Source of the DNA: a virus
IMG/VR virus record: IMGVR_UViG_3300021356_000012
Span: 1 to 64,000 of that record
DNA: 64,000 nt
Direction: 5' to 3' (one strand)
Below the pieces are notes generated by a model. It was not told where the DNA came from and did not search any database. It was given only the letters and a program-made list of their open reading frames with translations. Of this stretch, positions 10,001 through 17,900 are shown piece by piece (position 1 is the stretch's first letter; each line of letters begins with the position of its first letter). The translations under genes were made by a program, and so were the position numbers.

Positions 10001-10241
10001 TGTCGATTTCCACATGACTTGGGGGTCTACTGACGGACAAACCGTAACGGTCGTACCAAATGAAACATGGGACGAGACGGGTCAATCAATAACTGTTAAC
10101 CGTGGTGATTTCGTACAACTAAATGTATCGGATACTGCACAGATAGGAGATGATGCAAGCGTAACAGTGAGCGCCACTATATCAGGAGTACAGTATACTA
10201 AAGAAGTACCAATTCTGGTTATCTCCGGTGGTATGGGTTAA
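4062..10241 (+). CDS. Very large virion structural protein, DUF4815-like N-terminus
   Basis: I place the start at the ATG 4062, six bases after AGGA. A TTG at 4056 is also in frame. The product is about 2,060 residues. The N-terminus (YYNPEDGYHRVLYKSG, then LQARELIEGQTIIQEEIARFG) matches the DUF4815 type of T4-like phage structural protein, probably baseplate or fibre-associated. A Gly/Ser/Thr/Asp linker at about residues 1651-1705 separates a C-terminal part of about 350 residues. The last ~90 residues look like an Ig-like beta sandwich. The linker plus tail looks like a later addition with an adhesion role. The next gene overlaps as TAATG. Confidence 0.75.
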   Translation: MSDTFNNKTFRETYRDYYNPEDGYHRVLYKSGRALQARELIEGQTIIQEEIARFGRNIFKEGALVNSGGATVNNKLEYITLAPQSVFDTIISGKELTNGTVKFKVIEMYDVAGEDPATLYVQYTDTSAVTDNSVPPRVSAGDQLSYADGTAGVAMVVGDVFTKDGKSIQPVGRGTKAHFAAGDFFVQGHFVYMKGGSAFIDKYSDKPTLDFGFKIEQSIVTASEDFQLYDNQGEVPDRTAPGADRYKIELTPSSRDEAGVDNFVFVVRIVEGIVTREVGSFDAYNEINNLLAQRTKEESGDYVVEGFTAITENKDENFITLNVTEGIAYVDGYRLEIGSTPIDVPKANTAVVKTSEPVPAVYGNWCYADLTASTSQGLGRPHVGGYLSLKNSSGATIGFANIRGVQPEGARYRVYLFNIRMNTGRAFNDVTSMIDPLQTETSTIPLLLDSNTGKNLGLYGTADNNLLFPLPQKSPSADSIQTASFTIQKYHDIPSDGSGTFTRAGVEYSQWIVAQKDGPVVYPTAPETADAPLAVNSNGIISNLNPTKDHVLLSYEEVTGGFKTKTLKNGTHTQNITSVDQQARPIALGEVDGVKINSVKLLDTSQSSNIADAEDITHQFTLDGGQRDNFYDVAKAYLKDGYLLPHGTIQVIVDFDYFEHSAAGRFYCATSYTNVEYDEIPNYTFSGGSSVSLRDVLDFRPVRKPDALNEFTMSELPQNASAVSITEVSYYLPRIDMLVANSVDSRGDIGFGELQVIQGQPAEYPREPEIPSGALSLYKIRLNPYTFGTEDVITTNISNKRYTMKDIGKMSTRINNLFELTTLSFLELNTNTLTVLDADGLARTKAGFIADNFTDFSFSDIQNDNYRASLDAGNNLRASFRMQSVRLQYANTNPTSVKNADVATLKYTNVPMVEQLLATDAMNVNPFAVITQQGHITLSPASDEWVETRTLPAPVQQFIRPWEDLWIAEDRRESEWFGQGELTWMTVNWNLNFNEAWLPVQNMMGGRIADIEIIPFMRSRRIAFAARGLRPNANIFAFFDGVDVSDWVRQESAEISFSNDPAEIGSQFANATEYPAALGGKSELMTDSKGELLGSFFLPNTDAIQFRTGSQEFTLMDVDSGIQDDALTFASTMYTSSGSLVTRFEPPFRQFDPLAQSFFIDQIENPYGVFITGANIFMASKDSQIPLQVQIRPVENGVPQERAIVGSTKFINPEDVVVTPFTEDTDIVTVQAAPTRVDFNQPIYLEPSKSYAIVLLADSTEYTAYTAQTYQYVLGPSRDTLVSKQPTLGSLFLSQNGSTWTPDQTRDLMFTLDRAEFEETGTVLLENTVLPNVMLNADPFETFANDTLIFVNHEGHGFVSGDEVVIQGVTGGVSGNEAEDLNGTFQVVEPRWNGYKINTQNAPTGASVGGGSGVVVSQQVMYDQFVPQIQNTIPRGTGITTVARLTEGSSYGSGRTLSSNAYVTKTTTAFLNDLNINDSPKVVASSEQVNGAKTLAMELNLNASDDRKVSPIIDLQRSSVLALENVIDDANAAQHITIPIAISESSVGLKIIFAANKPSVADFEVYTKTAVDEDALSATDDNGDPLVDWVQADIDFAVPSDDNPTIFRDHEYTIEADPFSVFQIKIVMKTSNTSKTPVVRDLRAIALVTPYGGGGGSSSSTTNTGSGTGNDTGDGNGSDTGSGTGDDTGDGTGGDDPSPSATAFTDITSLPATLNITGSPRTFEGYNPEQDTNQYGESWRYWHDEGRLLRLAIRFQPSGDFQLVTNTNRTAETVVGADYIDQFTVLATGKWLDRPVVDGETFECGMEIVEVDGQSVSFRPNNTVDNPHPELRNVGTGADLGHDPVVSKTVDHDTNWGAHGFFITEHSTWIEDGKPSSWDSLHLNPAQDITGSFKMNLFVRGDNVTDVTTAPIEVNYTLQGEAQVDDSQGSPLVIVGVSDRTGEDPDPIIASYALSVWKPRTFHDGATVSDQTLEVASGATVDFHMTWGSTDGQTVTVVPNETWDETGQSITVNRGDFVQLNVSDTAQIGDDASVTVSATISGVQYTKEVPILVISGGMG

Positions 10242-10477
10242 TGCAAAAGAGATACTTGAAAGTAGAAGGTCATAATAATTTAGTGAGGGATAGTCGTACC
10301 GGCGCTATCCTAAATACGAACAAGGCAGAGATTGAAAGGGCAAAAAAACAAAAACAAGAAGCGCTCAAAAAGAATGCACATATCGACAAGCTGTCTAGTG
10401 ATGTTGAATCACTTAAACAAGATATGTCACAGATAAAAGATTTGCTTTTTCGTTTAGTAGAGGGTAAAGATGAGTAA
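10241..10477 (+). CDS. Small conserved phage protein with coiled coil
   Basis: This 78-residue product begins with KRYLKVEGHNNLVRD and TGAILNTN, a signature I recall from small proteins of marine T4-like phages with no known function. The C-terminal half (about residues 25-75) is charged and heptad-like and predicted to be a coiled coil. The start overlaps the upstream stop (TAATG) and its end overlaps the next gene by 8 bases, so it is translationally coupled to structural genes on both sides. A structural or assembly role is inferred from position only. Confidence 0.6.
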   Translation: MQKRYLKVEGHNNLVRDSRTGAILNTNKAEIERAKKQKQEALKKNAHIDKLSSDVESLKQDMSQIKDLLFRLVEGKDE

Positions 10478-12233
10478 TCCTATTTTACAAGAAATACATC
10501 TTGCGGATAATATAAACGCAGCGATACTAAAAATTAACCAGAACTTTGAGGGACTGGATTCTGCAGTTAGTAATATCACTATTAATATCGACTCTGCAGA
10601 TATCACCAATATCATTAATAATGTATTAGACTCAGATTATTTCTTAACTGTAATCGACTCTGACTATATTCAGCAGTTGTTATTGGATATGGAGTTGAAC
10701 TTTGATGACTCTCAGGTTCAAGCCAATGCGACAAATATATTAGAGTTATACAACCGCATCGATATTACTGACTCGGGTGTTCTTGTACTTGCAAGTCAAA
10801 TACAACAGGTAGAAGCGGACCTTGCAAACTTAACACTTGACGGTATCGATTCTGCATTTTTAGAATCTGCAGTTGCGGGTGCGATGTCATCATTGACTGC
10901 TAGAATAAATGTTAATAGCGATGGACTAACAATACTTGGTGAGGCTGTAGATTCAGTCAGTGCGTCATTAGTTCTTATCGATAGTGAATTAGGCGGTTTA
11001 GATGGTCGCATTACTGGAAACGCGAATGCGATCAGCACACTAACCTCTCGTATCAATATCAACTCAGACCAGATTGATATACTGGGTCAGTCAGTAGATT
11101 CTATTCGCACAGACCTAAACAATATCGTATTGGATGCAATCGACTCTGACTTAATTATAGATGCAGTTGCAGAAGCCCAGAGCGCATTAAGTGCACGAAT
11201 CACTGTAAATAGTGATGGCATCACTTCCTTGGGTTCACAGATAACTACCCTTAATGCAAACCTTAGTGCGATTAACTCTGATACTAACGAGAGAATTGAC
11301 CTAAACGCAAGTGCAATATCTTCAGTAATCGCACGAGTCAATATAAACTCAGATGAAATATCAGCGATAGCTGAGGCGACAGACTCTTTGAGTGTTAGTC
11401 TTGACCAAATCTTAGATGAAAACGGTAACGTAATCATTTCACCTACCGATGTTGAGGCTGCGGCTGCGGATGCATTCAGTCAAGTGTATGCACGAATAGA
11501 AGCAGACAGCGCACGTTTAACGGTAATGAGTGGTCGAGTCGATAGTTTTCAAACCGAATTACTTGCTACTCAGGGTGATTTAGACGCAGAGATACTAGCG
11601 ACTGGTCTTGCACGTCAACAACTTGAGAATCGAATTTCAATCAACAGTGATACAATCACTAACGTTAGTTCTTTGGTCACTGAACTAGATAGTACTCTTT
11701 TGGTTCGTGACGCAGAAGGTAATGTGACAAGCACTGCACACGCAGGTGCGGTAGAAGACCTAAGAACTGAGGTGGTTGCAGAAGACGGACTTATCCAGAG
11801 TGCACTATCGAGTTTTGAAACTACAATCGAAGCGATGATTGATAGTTCTAGGGCTGCGATTACTACAGACTATCAAACTTATGTAGATAATGCAACTGGT
11901 AATACTACCGCATCATGGCGTTTAAACGTAGAGGCGGGTGACACAACTGACCCTTACGTTGCGGGTATCGAGTTGTCGAACAACTCTCAGGTTGCAGATT
12001 TAGTCATCACTGCAGATACGTTTAAGTTGGTAACCCCGACTGCGACAGATGGTTCTGGTGGTATCAACCCGTTCACTGTAGATGCAACTGGAGTGAAACT
12101 ATCTAACGCAACAGTTACAGGTTCTATAAGTATTGGTACTGGCCTAAGTGGTACAGACCACATGGAAATCACCAATGATAGGATTGATATCTTTGAGGGT
12201 AACGCAAGAAGAGTTCGATTAGGAATGTTATAA
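10470..12233 (+). CDS. Tail fibre / host-specificity protein with J-like (DUF1983-like) C-terminus
   Basis: This 587-residue protein has a central region (residues about 100-450) of repeating INSDxI and LDSxL units, typical of fibre stalks. The C-terminal part (SWRLNVEAG, then LVITADTFKLV, then NPFTVDATGVKLSNATVTGSI) resembles the end of lambda J-type proteins. The final RIDIFEGNARRVRLGML matches the end of the collagen-like fibre at 1-1116. The two proteins therefore share a terminal module on different stalks. The glycosyltransferase copy 2 follows after 3 bases. Confidence 0.7.
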   Translation: MSNPILQEIHLADNINAAILKINQNFEGLDSAVSNITINIDSADITNIINNVLDSDYFLTVIDSDYIQQLLLDMELNFDDSQVQANATNILELYNRIDITDSGVLVLASQIQQVEADLANLTLDGIDSAFLESAVAGAMSSLTARINVNSDGLTILGEAVDSVSASLVLIDSELGGLDGRITGNANAISTLTSRININSDQIDILGQSVDSIRTDLNNIVLDAIDSDLIIDAVAEAQSALSARITVNSDGITSLGSQITTLNANLSAINSDTNERIDLNASAISSVIARVNINSDEISAIAEATDSLSVSLDQILDENGNVIISPTDVEAAAADAFSQVYARIEADSARLTVMSGRVDSFQTELLATQGDLDAEILATGLARQQLENRISINSDTITNVSSLVTELDSTLLVRDAEGNVTSTAHAGAVEDLRTEVVAEDGLIQSALSSFETTIEAMIDSSRAAITTDYQTYVDNATGNTTASWRLNVEAGDTTDPYVAGIELSNNSQVADLVITADTFKLVTPTATDGSGGINPFTVDATGVKLSNATVTGSISIGTGLSGTDHMEITNDRIDIFEGNARRVRLGML

Positions 12234-12236
12234 TTT

Positions 12237-13136
12237 ATGTTTTATGTTTTATCTAGCCACAATATTTTTGCACTCAAGCGACAGTTTAAAACACTACCAA
12301 TAGATAAGACGACAGTAATAATAAATACGACTCACGCTGAGTTTCGTGAACATGCGATAGCTTATTGTGAGGAAAATAAAGTTCGTTATTTTGTAACAGA
12401 GAGTGATGGCACTGCTGCCACGGGAAAGAATAGTTTTCTTGACCGATTTGATGAAGATGGTGTACCATATGCAGTGCTGATAGATGGTGATGATTACCTC
12501 ACTAAGCGTGGAGTGGTCATGTATCAACGTCTAGTAGAACGAGAAGATGTACCAGACGCTTTAGTGTTGTTTAATCAGGTCAATATAACTGAAACGAGAC
12601 ATGACCGTGTAGAAAGAAGTCAAGACCCGATTAGACCACACGAAGACCCTACTAAGTTGACCTCTCGATACATACAGTCATCGGCAGTCGCAGACTGGAA
12701 CGAGTTGGCTAAAGGTTTTTTGGTTGCAGATAATGTGCCAGATATTACAGCTGAAGAAGTAGAGATGTTTAAAAAATATATCTCAACTCTTCAACACTCG
12801 ATGGGTATAGATGAGTTAAGCACACGACTTGTGTTTATGTCAAGAAAGGTTTTACCCTACAGATTCAATAAAGGTTTGACGGTAGGAGAGGATACTCTTC
12901 AATATCTTGAACTAAAAGATGCACATGAACGTGGTGAACTAAAATTGGCTGCGCATAATGAAAAGTTCCCGACATACATGTACGATGTACGTATATCGGG
13001 CATTGCATTAAAAGAAAGTCAAAAGGACCAAGGTAAAGGGTTCATTAACTGGATGAAAGTTCTTTTGGCAGAAATGGATTGTCTAAAAGATAATAATAAG
13101 TTACACAAAACACGTGTACCAATATTGGAGTTTTAA
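12237..13136 (+). CDS. GT-A type glycosyltransferase-like protein (copy 2)
   Basis: This 299-residue protein is a paralogue of 1686-2567. The shared motifs are VTES-x-G, GKNSFLDRF and LIDGDD, with D83, D85 and D86 as the presumed metal-binding acidic cluster. Outside these motifs the two copies have diverged strongly. It follows a fibre gene whose C-terminus matches the fibre upstream of copy 1, so the fibre-plus-glycosyltransferase arrangement is duplicated. A role in decorating the fibre is inference. The start codon lies right behind the fibre stop. Confidence 0.6.
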   Translation: MFYVLSSHNIFALKRQFKTLPIDKTTVIINTTHAEFREHAIAYCEENKVRYFVTESDGTAATGKNSFLDRFDEDGVPYAVLIDGDDYLTKRGVVMYQRLVEREDVPDALVLFNQVNITETRHDRVERSQDPIRPHEDPTKLTSRYIQSSAVADWNELAKGFLVADNVPDITAEEVEMFKKYISTLQHSMGIDELSTRLVFMSRKVLPYRFNKGLTVGEDTLQYLELKDAHERGELKLAAHNEKFPTYMYDVRISGIALKESQKDQGKGFINWMKVLLAEMDCLKDNNKLHKTRVPILEF

Positions 13137-13439
13137 ATGGCCGATTATGGTTTAAAAATATGGACCGCAGCTGGATATGTATCGTTTGATTCCAGATATA
13201 TGCCATCCTATGTAAAAGTGGTTACGTCCGGAACGACTACTGTTAGCGGTAACGGCACTAAAACCATATCCGTTCCAGAAGGATACACTTATCTTTATGT
13301 TAATGGTCCATCCGGTCCATATGAGTATCCCTTTGAATACACCAGAAAGAATTTCTCTGGAGGTAAGGCGTACGCATTTGAGCTAGAAAATAATCTTCCA
13401 ACCACTGAATCGTTCGGTTACGTTTGTATTGTGCTATAG
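13137..13439 (+). CDS. Small virion protein, DUF6453-like
   Basis: This 100-residue protein starts with DYGLKIWTAAGYVSFDSR. The pattern DYGL, then G-x-V-x-FDSR, recurs twice in the next gene and is typical of small DUF6453-type proteins next to phage tail fibres. The rest is beta-rich with many Tyr, Gly and Ser residues. It is packed directly behind the glycosyltransferase stop. The function is unknown; a fibre-tip or adhesin accessory role is inferred from neighbours. Confidence 0.6.
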   Translation: MADYGLKIWTAAGYVSFDSRYMPSYVKVVTSGTTTVSGNGTKTISVPEGYTYLYVNGPSGPYEYPFEYTRKNFSGGKAYAFELENNLPTTESFGYVCIVL

Positions 13440-13448
13440 GAGAATATC

Positions 13449-14324
13449 ATGTCGGATTATGGATTACAGGTAACAAATCAATCAGGTCGCGTTTTGTTCG
13501 ATAGTCGTGAAGCGGGCCGTGGTACTTTTCAATACTCAAAGGGAACTATCTCGCCTGGCCAATCGCTAACTACCCTTATATCAGATTTGGTATTAATTAA
13601 TATTGATAAGCCAAGTTCGGGAAGTCATAGATTTAGACTGGCAGGAACGCGTGTCGCCTCAGGTAATACTCTTACTTGGACTTTTAATTACACTTTCGCC
13701 ACAGTTAATAACCACCCTATTAACTATGTTATTCTGAGAGACGCGGCGCAGGCTACAACTTTTGGTGACTATGGTTTACAATGTAATGACCGTGAAGGAA
13801 CATATACTGGTCCAGTTACTTTTGATAGTCGCATGTTCACATCAACTGAAGGGGAAATTTCACTCGACCCAAATGATGTTTACATAGGAAGATTCGGACA
13901 TGGTCAGAGTATATCCAGTTTCAGACAAATCAATGGCGTGACCATGACTGGATGGAACGGTCCAGATGGATTGGATTACTATAACGCAGGTATGTTAGAA
14001 TACACTTCAGTATCGAGCTATGTAAGAGAATTTAGTATTGTTTGGGACAGTGGGACAAATATAGGTAATACTTATCAAGAAATATATAGTCGGCAAACAG
14101 GGTATTATGGTAATCCACCCTTTTCAACGATTTATGCATCTATTATAACAGTATCAACTTATGCAAACTCAGCTGCACCAAGCCCAGGCGGAGTATATTC
14201 CTTTTCCGAGGTTCACTCGGCAGGACAGGGATTTGAAACTACATATTACCCGTCGGCACTACAACCACTGTATATTGGTAGACCCAACCCTAACTTAGGT
14301 TTATATGAACCAACAAATACTTAA
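13449..14324 (+). CDS. Virion protein with two DUF6453-like units
   Basis: This 291-residue protein carries two copies of the unit found once in 13137-13439. The first is at its N-terminus (DYGLQVTNQSGRVLFDSRE). The second starts near residue 109 (DYGLQCNDREG, then VTFDSRMF). The C-terminal ~170 residues are beta-rich, with many Tyr, Ser and Gly residues, and not recognised. An AGGAG-like site (aggaga) precedes the ATG. The three units in two adjacent genes indicate local duplication. A role at the fibre tip or baseplate is likely but unproven. Confidence 0.6.
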   Translation: MSDYGLQVTNQSGRVLFDSREAGRGTFQYSKGTISPGQSLTTLISDLVLINIDKPSSGSHRFRLAGTRVASGNTLTWTFNYTFATVNNHPINYVILRDAAQATTFGDYGLQCNDREGTYTGPVTFDSRMFTSTEGEISLDPNDVYIGRFGHGQSISSFRQINGVTMTGWNGPDGLDYYNAGMLEYTSVSSYVREFSIVWDSGTNIGNTYQEIYSRQTGYYGNPPFSTIYASIITVSTYANSAAPSPGGVYSFSEVHSAGQGFETTYYPSALQPLYIGRPNPNLGLYEPTNT

Positions 14325-14326
14325 TG

Positions 14327-14334
14327 TATAAATA
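14327..14334 (+). promoter_or_regulatory. T4-type late promoter TATAAATA
   Basis: An exact late box lies 23 bases before the tail-assembly chaperone-like gene. It overlaps a short AT-rich inverted repeat (AAATAA 14330-14335 and TTATTT 14340-14345). The ribosome site GGAG follows at 14346. Confidence 0.75.
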
Positions 14335-14357
14335 AATTTTTATTTGGAGATTACAAA

Positions 14358-14831
14358 ATGCACCCTAAAATCGCCTTAACTAATCAGAATGGCGTAATTG
14401 ACAGAACTGATATGGATAGCGGTCGCTGGCCAGAAGATGGAGAATGGCTTGATGGTTGGCGCATTCAAAGAATCTATGACCTAGAAGGTCTTGAAGTTAG
14501 CGAATACATCTCAACTCGCGTATGGTCAGACGACGCATATGCGTTTGTCCCTGTCCCTCGCAGACCAAATCCAATCGCAGATTGGGACTGGTCCACTGAA
14601 CAGTGGGTATGGGATTCTGAGGTTATTCTCAACGAGATTAGAACTGAACGTAACCGTATTCTTATGCAAAGTGACTGGGCATTAATGCCAGACTCACCTT
14701 TGTCAGATGAGCAGAAAGAAGAGATGAGGGCCTATCGTAAGGCTCTTAGAGACTTCCCTTCAACCCTTGATATGACTCAAGTAATGAGTCTACAGGATGT
14801 AGAGGATTGGCCAGTACACCCTGCTCTATAA
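14358..14831 (+). CDS. Tail fibre assembly / tail-assembly chaperone-like protein
   Basis: This 157-residue protein has a C-terminal half with the pattern RTERNRIL, SDWALMPDSPLSDEQ, YRKALRDFP and a final WP-x-HPAL. That fits the phage tail-assembly chaperone family (Phage_tail_APC), usually encoded right after a fibre gene. The N-terminal part (WRIQRIYDL, then a Trp-rich WDWSTEQWVWD) is also seen in such proteins. It has its own late promoter. The probable role is to help fold or attach a fibre, perhaps one of the giant neighbours. Confidence 0.65.
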   Translation: MHPKIALTNQNGVIDRTDMDSGRWPEDGEWLDGWRIQRIYDLEGLEVSEYISTRVWSDDAYAFVPVPRRPNPIADWDWSTEQWVWDSEVILNEIRTERNRILMQSDWALMPDSPLSDEQKEEMRAYRKALRDFPSTLDMTQVMSLQDVEDWPVHPAL

Positions 14832-14833
14832 AA

Positions 14834-14841
14834 TATAAATA
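14834..14841 (+). promoter_or_regulatory. T4-type late promoter TATAAATA
   Basis: An exact late box sits three bases after the chaperone-like gene. A transcript from here would run into the hairpin at 14859-14883 before reaching the next gene, which has a second late box at 14893. Confidence 0.65.
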
Positions 14842-14858
14842 GGAGTATTGATTGGAGA

Positions 14859-14883
14859 TGCGCAGATAGTGGTTTTCTGCGCA
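14859..14883 (+). terminator. Hairpin, possible weak terminator
   Basis: TGCGCAGA (14859-14866) pairs perfectly with TCTGCGCA (14876-14883) around a 9-base loop. The tract after it is AT-rich without a clean T run, so termination would be weak. It lies between two late promoters. Confidence 0.45.
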
Positions 14884-14892
14884 CTAATTTAT

Positions 14893-14900
14893 TATAAATA
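14893..14900 (+). promoter_or_regulatory. T4-type late promoter TATAAATA
   Basis: An exact late box lies 45 bases upstream of the giant tetrapeptide-repeat gene and is its likely late promoter. It is part of an AT-rich imperfect palindrome (TTTATT at 14888-14893, AATAAA at 14897-14902). Confidence 0.75.
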
Positions 14901-14945
14901 AAACCATCGTAAACCCTTTTTCATTCACTATAGAGAGCGATAATT

Positions 14946-17900
14946 GTGTCAGCATCGAGCATTCCACTAAAAATCAAAAATTCGAATGGTGACCTACAGG
15001 AATTCACTCCGGCGGAAGAGAACTATCTTGCGTTCGCAGTGGGACAAGCATTGGCGTCTGCAGCGTCCAATGATGTCGGTAATATAAGTTTAACTGGTAA
15101 CGTGAACATTGGTTCTTTCGTTGACACCTTCTATAATGAGGTCACCGGAACTCACCCAGCTTCACAAATAACTTCATCTACTACAACTACTACACTAACT
15201 CAGGTGGGTGGTCCAGCAGATGAATCCGGTGCAAACTTTGTACGCCCTGTAGGATACTACGACGGAACTAACCCTGGCTTCTACGAAATGGTAGACCCAG
15301 ACGTAACCGCGTTAGCCAATCGTGTTCTGAGTAATCTTGCACAGAATGATTACGTAGGAACTTTTAAACTAGCATCTTCCAGCCCAGGCGCTGATTACAC
15401 ATTGTTCATAGGAAATGTGTTTCAGGATACCCGTGGGGATGGAACATCAACTTCTTACAACATTTATCTACGTAACAATATGTCTGCGATTGCGGCAGTT
15501 CGTCCAGTTGCGACTCGTTACGACGTTAATGGAGACTTCGACGGTTTCCAAGAGATGAGTGATGCACAAATCCAATACACTATTGGTCAGCGCATCAAGA
15601 CTCTACGTGCGACTTCAGGTAACATTGGTTCATACCAGTTGCGTTCTTCAACGCAAGGTGTACCTACTGCCCCAGGCACTTGGAAGTCCGTAGGCTCTGC
15701 AATCAACACTACTCGTGAAATTGCAGACCAGTCATATGCTCGTACTCGTAACTCTGCATATGTACGTACTCGTGTTTCTTCATACACTCGTGACCGTACC
15801 TCTACATACGCCCGAGTTTCTACTCGTACCAGTACTCGCGACTTTGCAGGTAACTACGTAGGTAACTATACTCGCGATTTCACAGGTAACTACTCACGCA
15901 ACTTTGCGGGTGAGTACACAGGTGACTTCGTAGGTAACTATTCTCGCACTCGTAACAGTGCATATTCACGTGACCGTGTGACTAACTTCTCACGTACTTT
16001 TACTGGCGAATACATCCTAAACCGTCAGTCAACGTATACTCGTGTACGTCTACAGGCGTTCACTGGTGGATTTACTGGTTACTATTCTCGTGCACGTGTC
16101 TCTGTCTATACTCGTAACAGAATAACAGATTTCGCAGGATACTACACTCGTAACCGTGTATCCACATATGCCCGTGGCCGTGTTTCTTCTTACGCAGGTA
16201 CTTACTCACGCAACCGCGTTAGTGCCTATGCAGGAACTTACACACGTACTCGTGTATCATCTTACTCAGGAACATACGCTCGTACTCGTAACTCTGCATA
16301 TGCAGGGACTTACACGCGTACACGCGTTTCTGCGTACTCAGGTACTTACTCACGCACACGCGTTTCTGCATATGCTGCAGATTATACTCGCGTTCGTGCG
16401 ACTAACTACACTCGCGACCGTGTAACTAACTTTGCAGGTGTTTACTCACGCGCACGTGTATCGACATATGTTCGCAACCGTGTTACAAACTTTGCGGGTA
16501 ACTTTATTGGTAACTATGCTCGTAACTTCGTAGGAAACTATGCTCGCAACTTCGTAGGAAACTACGCACGTGCGTTCGCTGGTGACTACGTAGGTAATTA
16601 CGCTCGTACTTCTACTCGCACATCAACTCGTACTCGTTACTCGGCTTATGCACGTACTTCAACACGTACTCGTGTATCTGCTTACACTCGCGACCGTGTT
16701 ACAAACTTTGCGGGTAACTTTATTGGTAACTATGCACGTGATTTCGTTGGAAACTTTGTAGGTAACTACGCACGTAACTTTGCTGGGGACTTTGCAGGTA
16801 ACTATGTTGGTAACTATGCAAGAGACTTCGTAGGCGATTTCGTAGGTAACTATGCACGTAACTTTGTTGGTAACTACGGCGGTAACTTCGTCGGTAACTA
16901 TGCAACTACATTTACTGGTGACTTCGTAGGTAACTACGCTCGCGGTTTCGTTGGAAACTATGCACGTAACTTTGTCGGTAACTACACTAGAAACTTTGCC
17001 GGTAACTTCGTAGGTAACTACTCTCGTGGCTTCGCAGGAAACTATGGCGGTAACTTCGTTGGTGATTATGCACGTACTCGTGCGACCAACTATTCGCGTA
17101 ACCGTGTTTCTGCGTACAGCCGTACTCGTGCAACCAATTACACCCGTACTCGTAACTCTGCGTACACTCGTACGTCTACTCGTACTCGTTACAGTGCATA
17201 TGCACGTACTTCGACTCGTACGTCAACTCGTACTCTAAGTTACACTCGTACATTGTACTACACTGGTAACTACGCTCGTGCGTTTACTCGTGATCGTACT
17301 CAGACATTTACTGCAACTGGTACCTACACTCGTACTTTATACTACGCGGGTGACTTTACTGGAAACTACACCCGTAATGTTACTTACACTGGTAACTATA
17401 CCCGTACATTGACTTACACTGGTGACTTCGTAGGTAACTACACTCGTGGTGTCACTTATACTGGTAACTACACTCGTGGTGGCCCAGTAACATATACTGG
17501 CGACTATATTCGTTACCAGAACCCATATGACACCGTAAACTATTATATCGGTAACTATATCGGCGGTGGTGCTACCTACACTGGTAACTTTGTTGGTAAC
17601 TACACCAGCGCATATGCAGGCGCAGGTGGTGGTCGAGTATCTTCATATACTCGATATGTTTATCCAACTGGTCTACAGTATTATACTCGTTCGTTCGGTA
17701 CAACCACCTATTATACGCGTACATCGACTCGTACGTCAACTCGTAACTCAACTGGTGCAGGCACGGATTATACTGGTGCATACACTCGTTCGGCAGCGTT
17801 GTACTACACTGGTAACTATATCGGTACTGTTACTGAGACTTACACTCGTAACCGCGCTGCGACACTAGACTACACTCGTACTCGTGTCACTAACTACACT

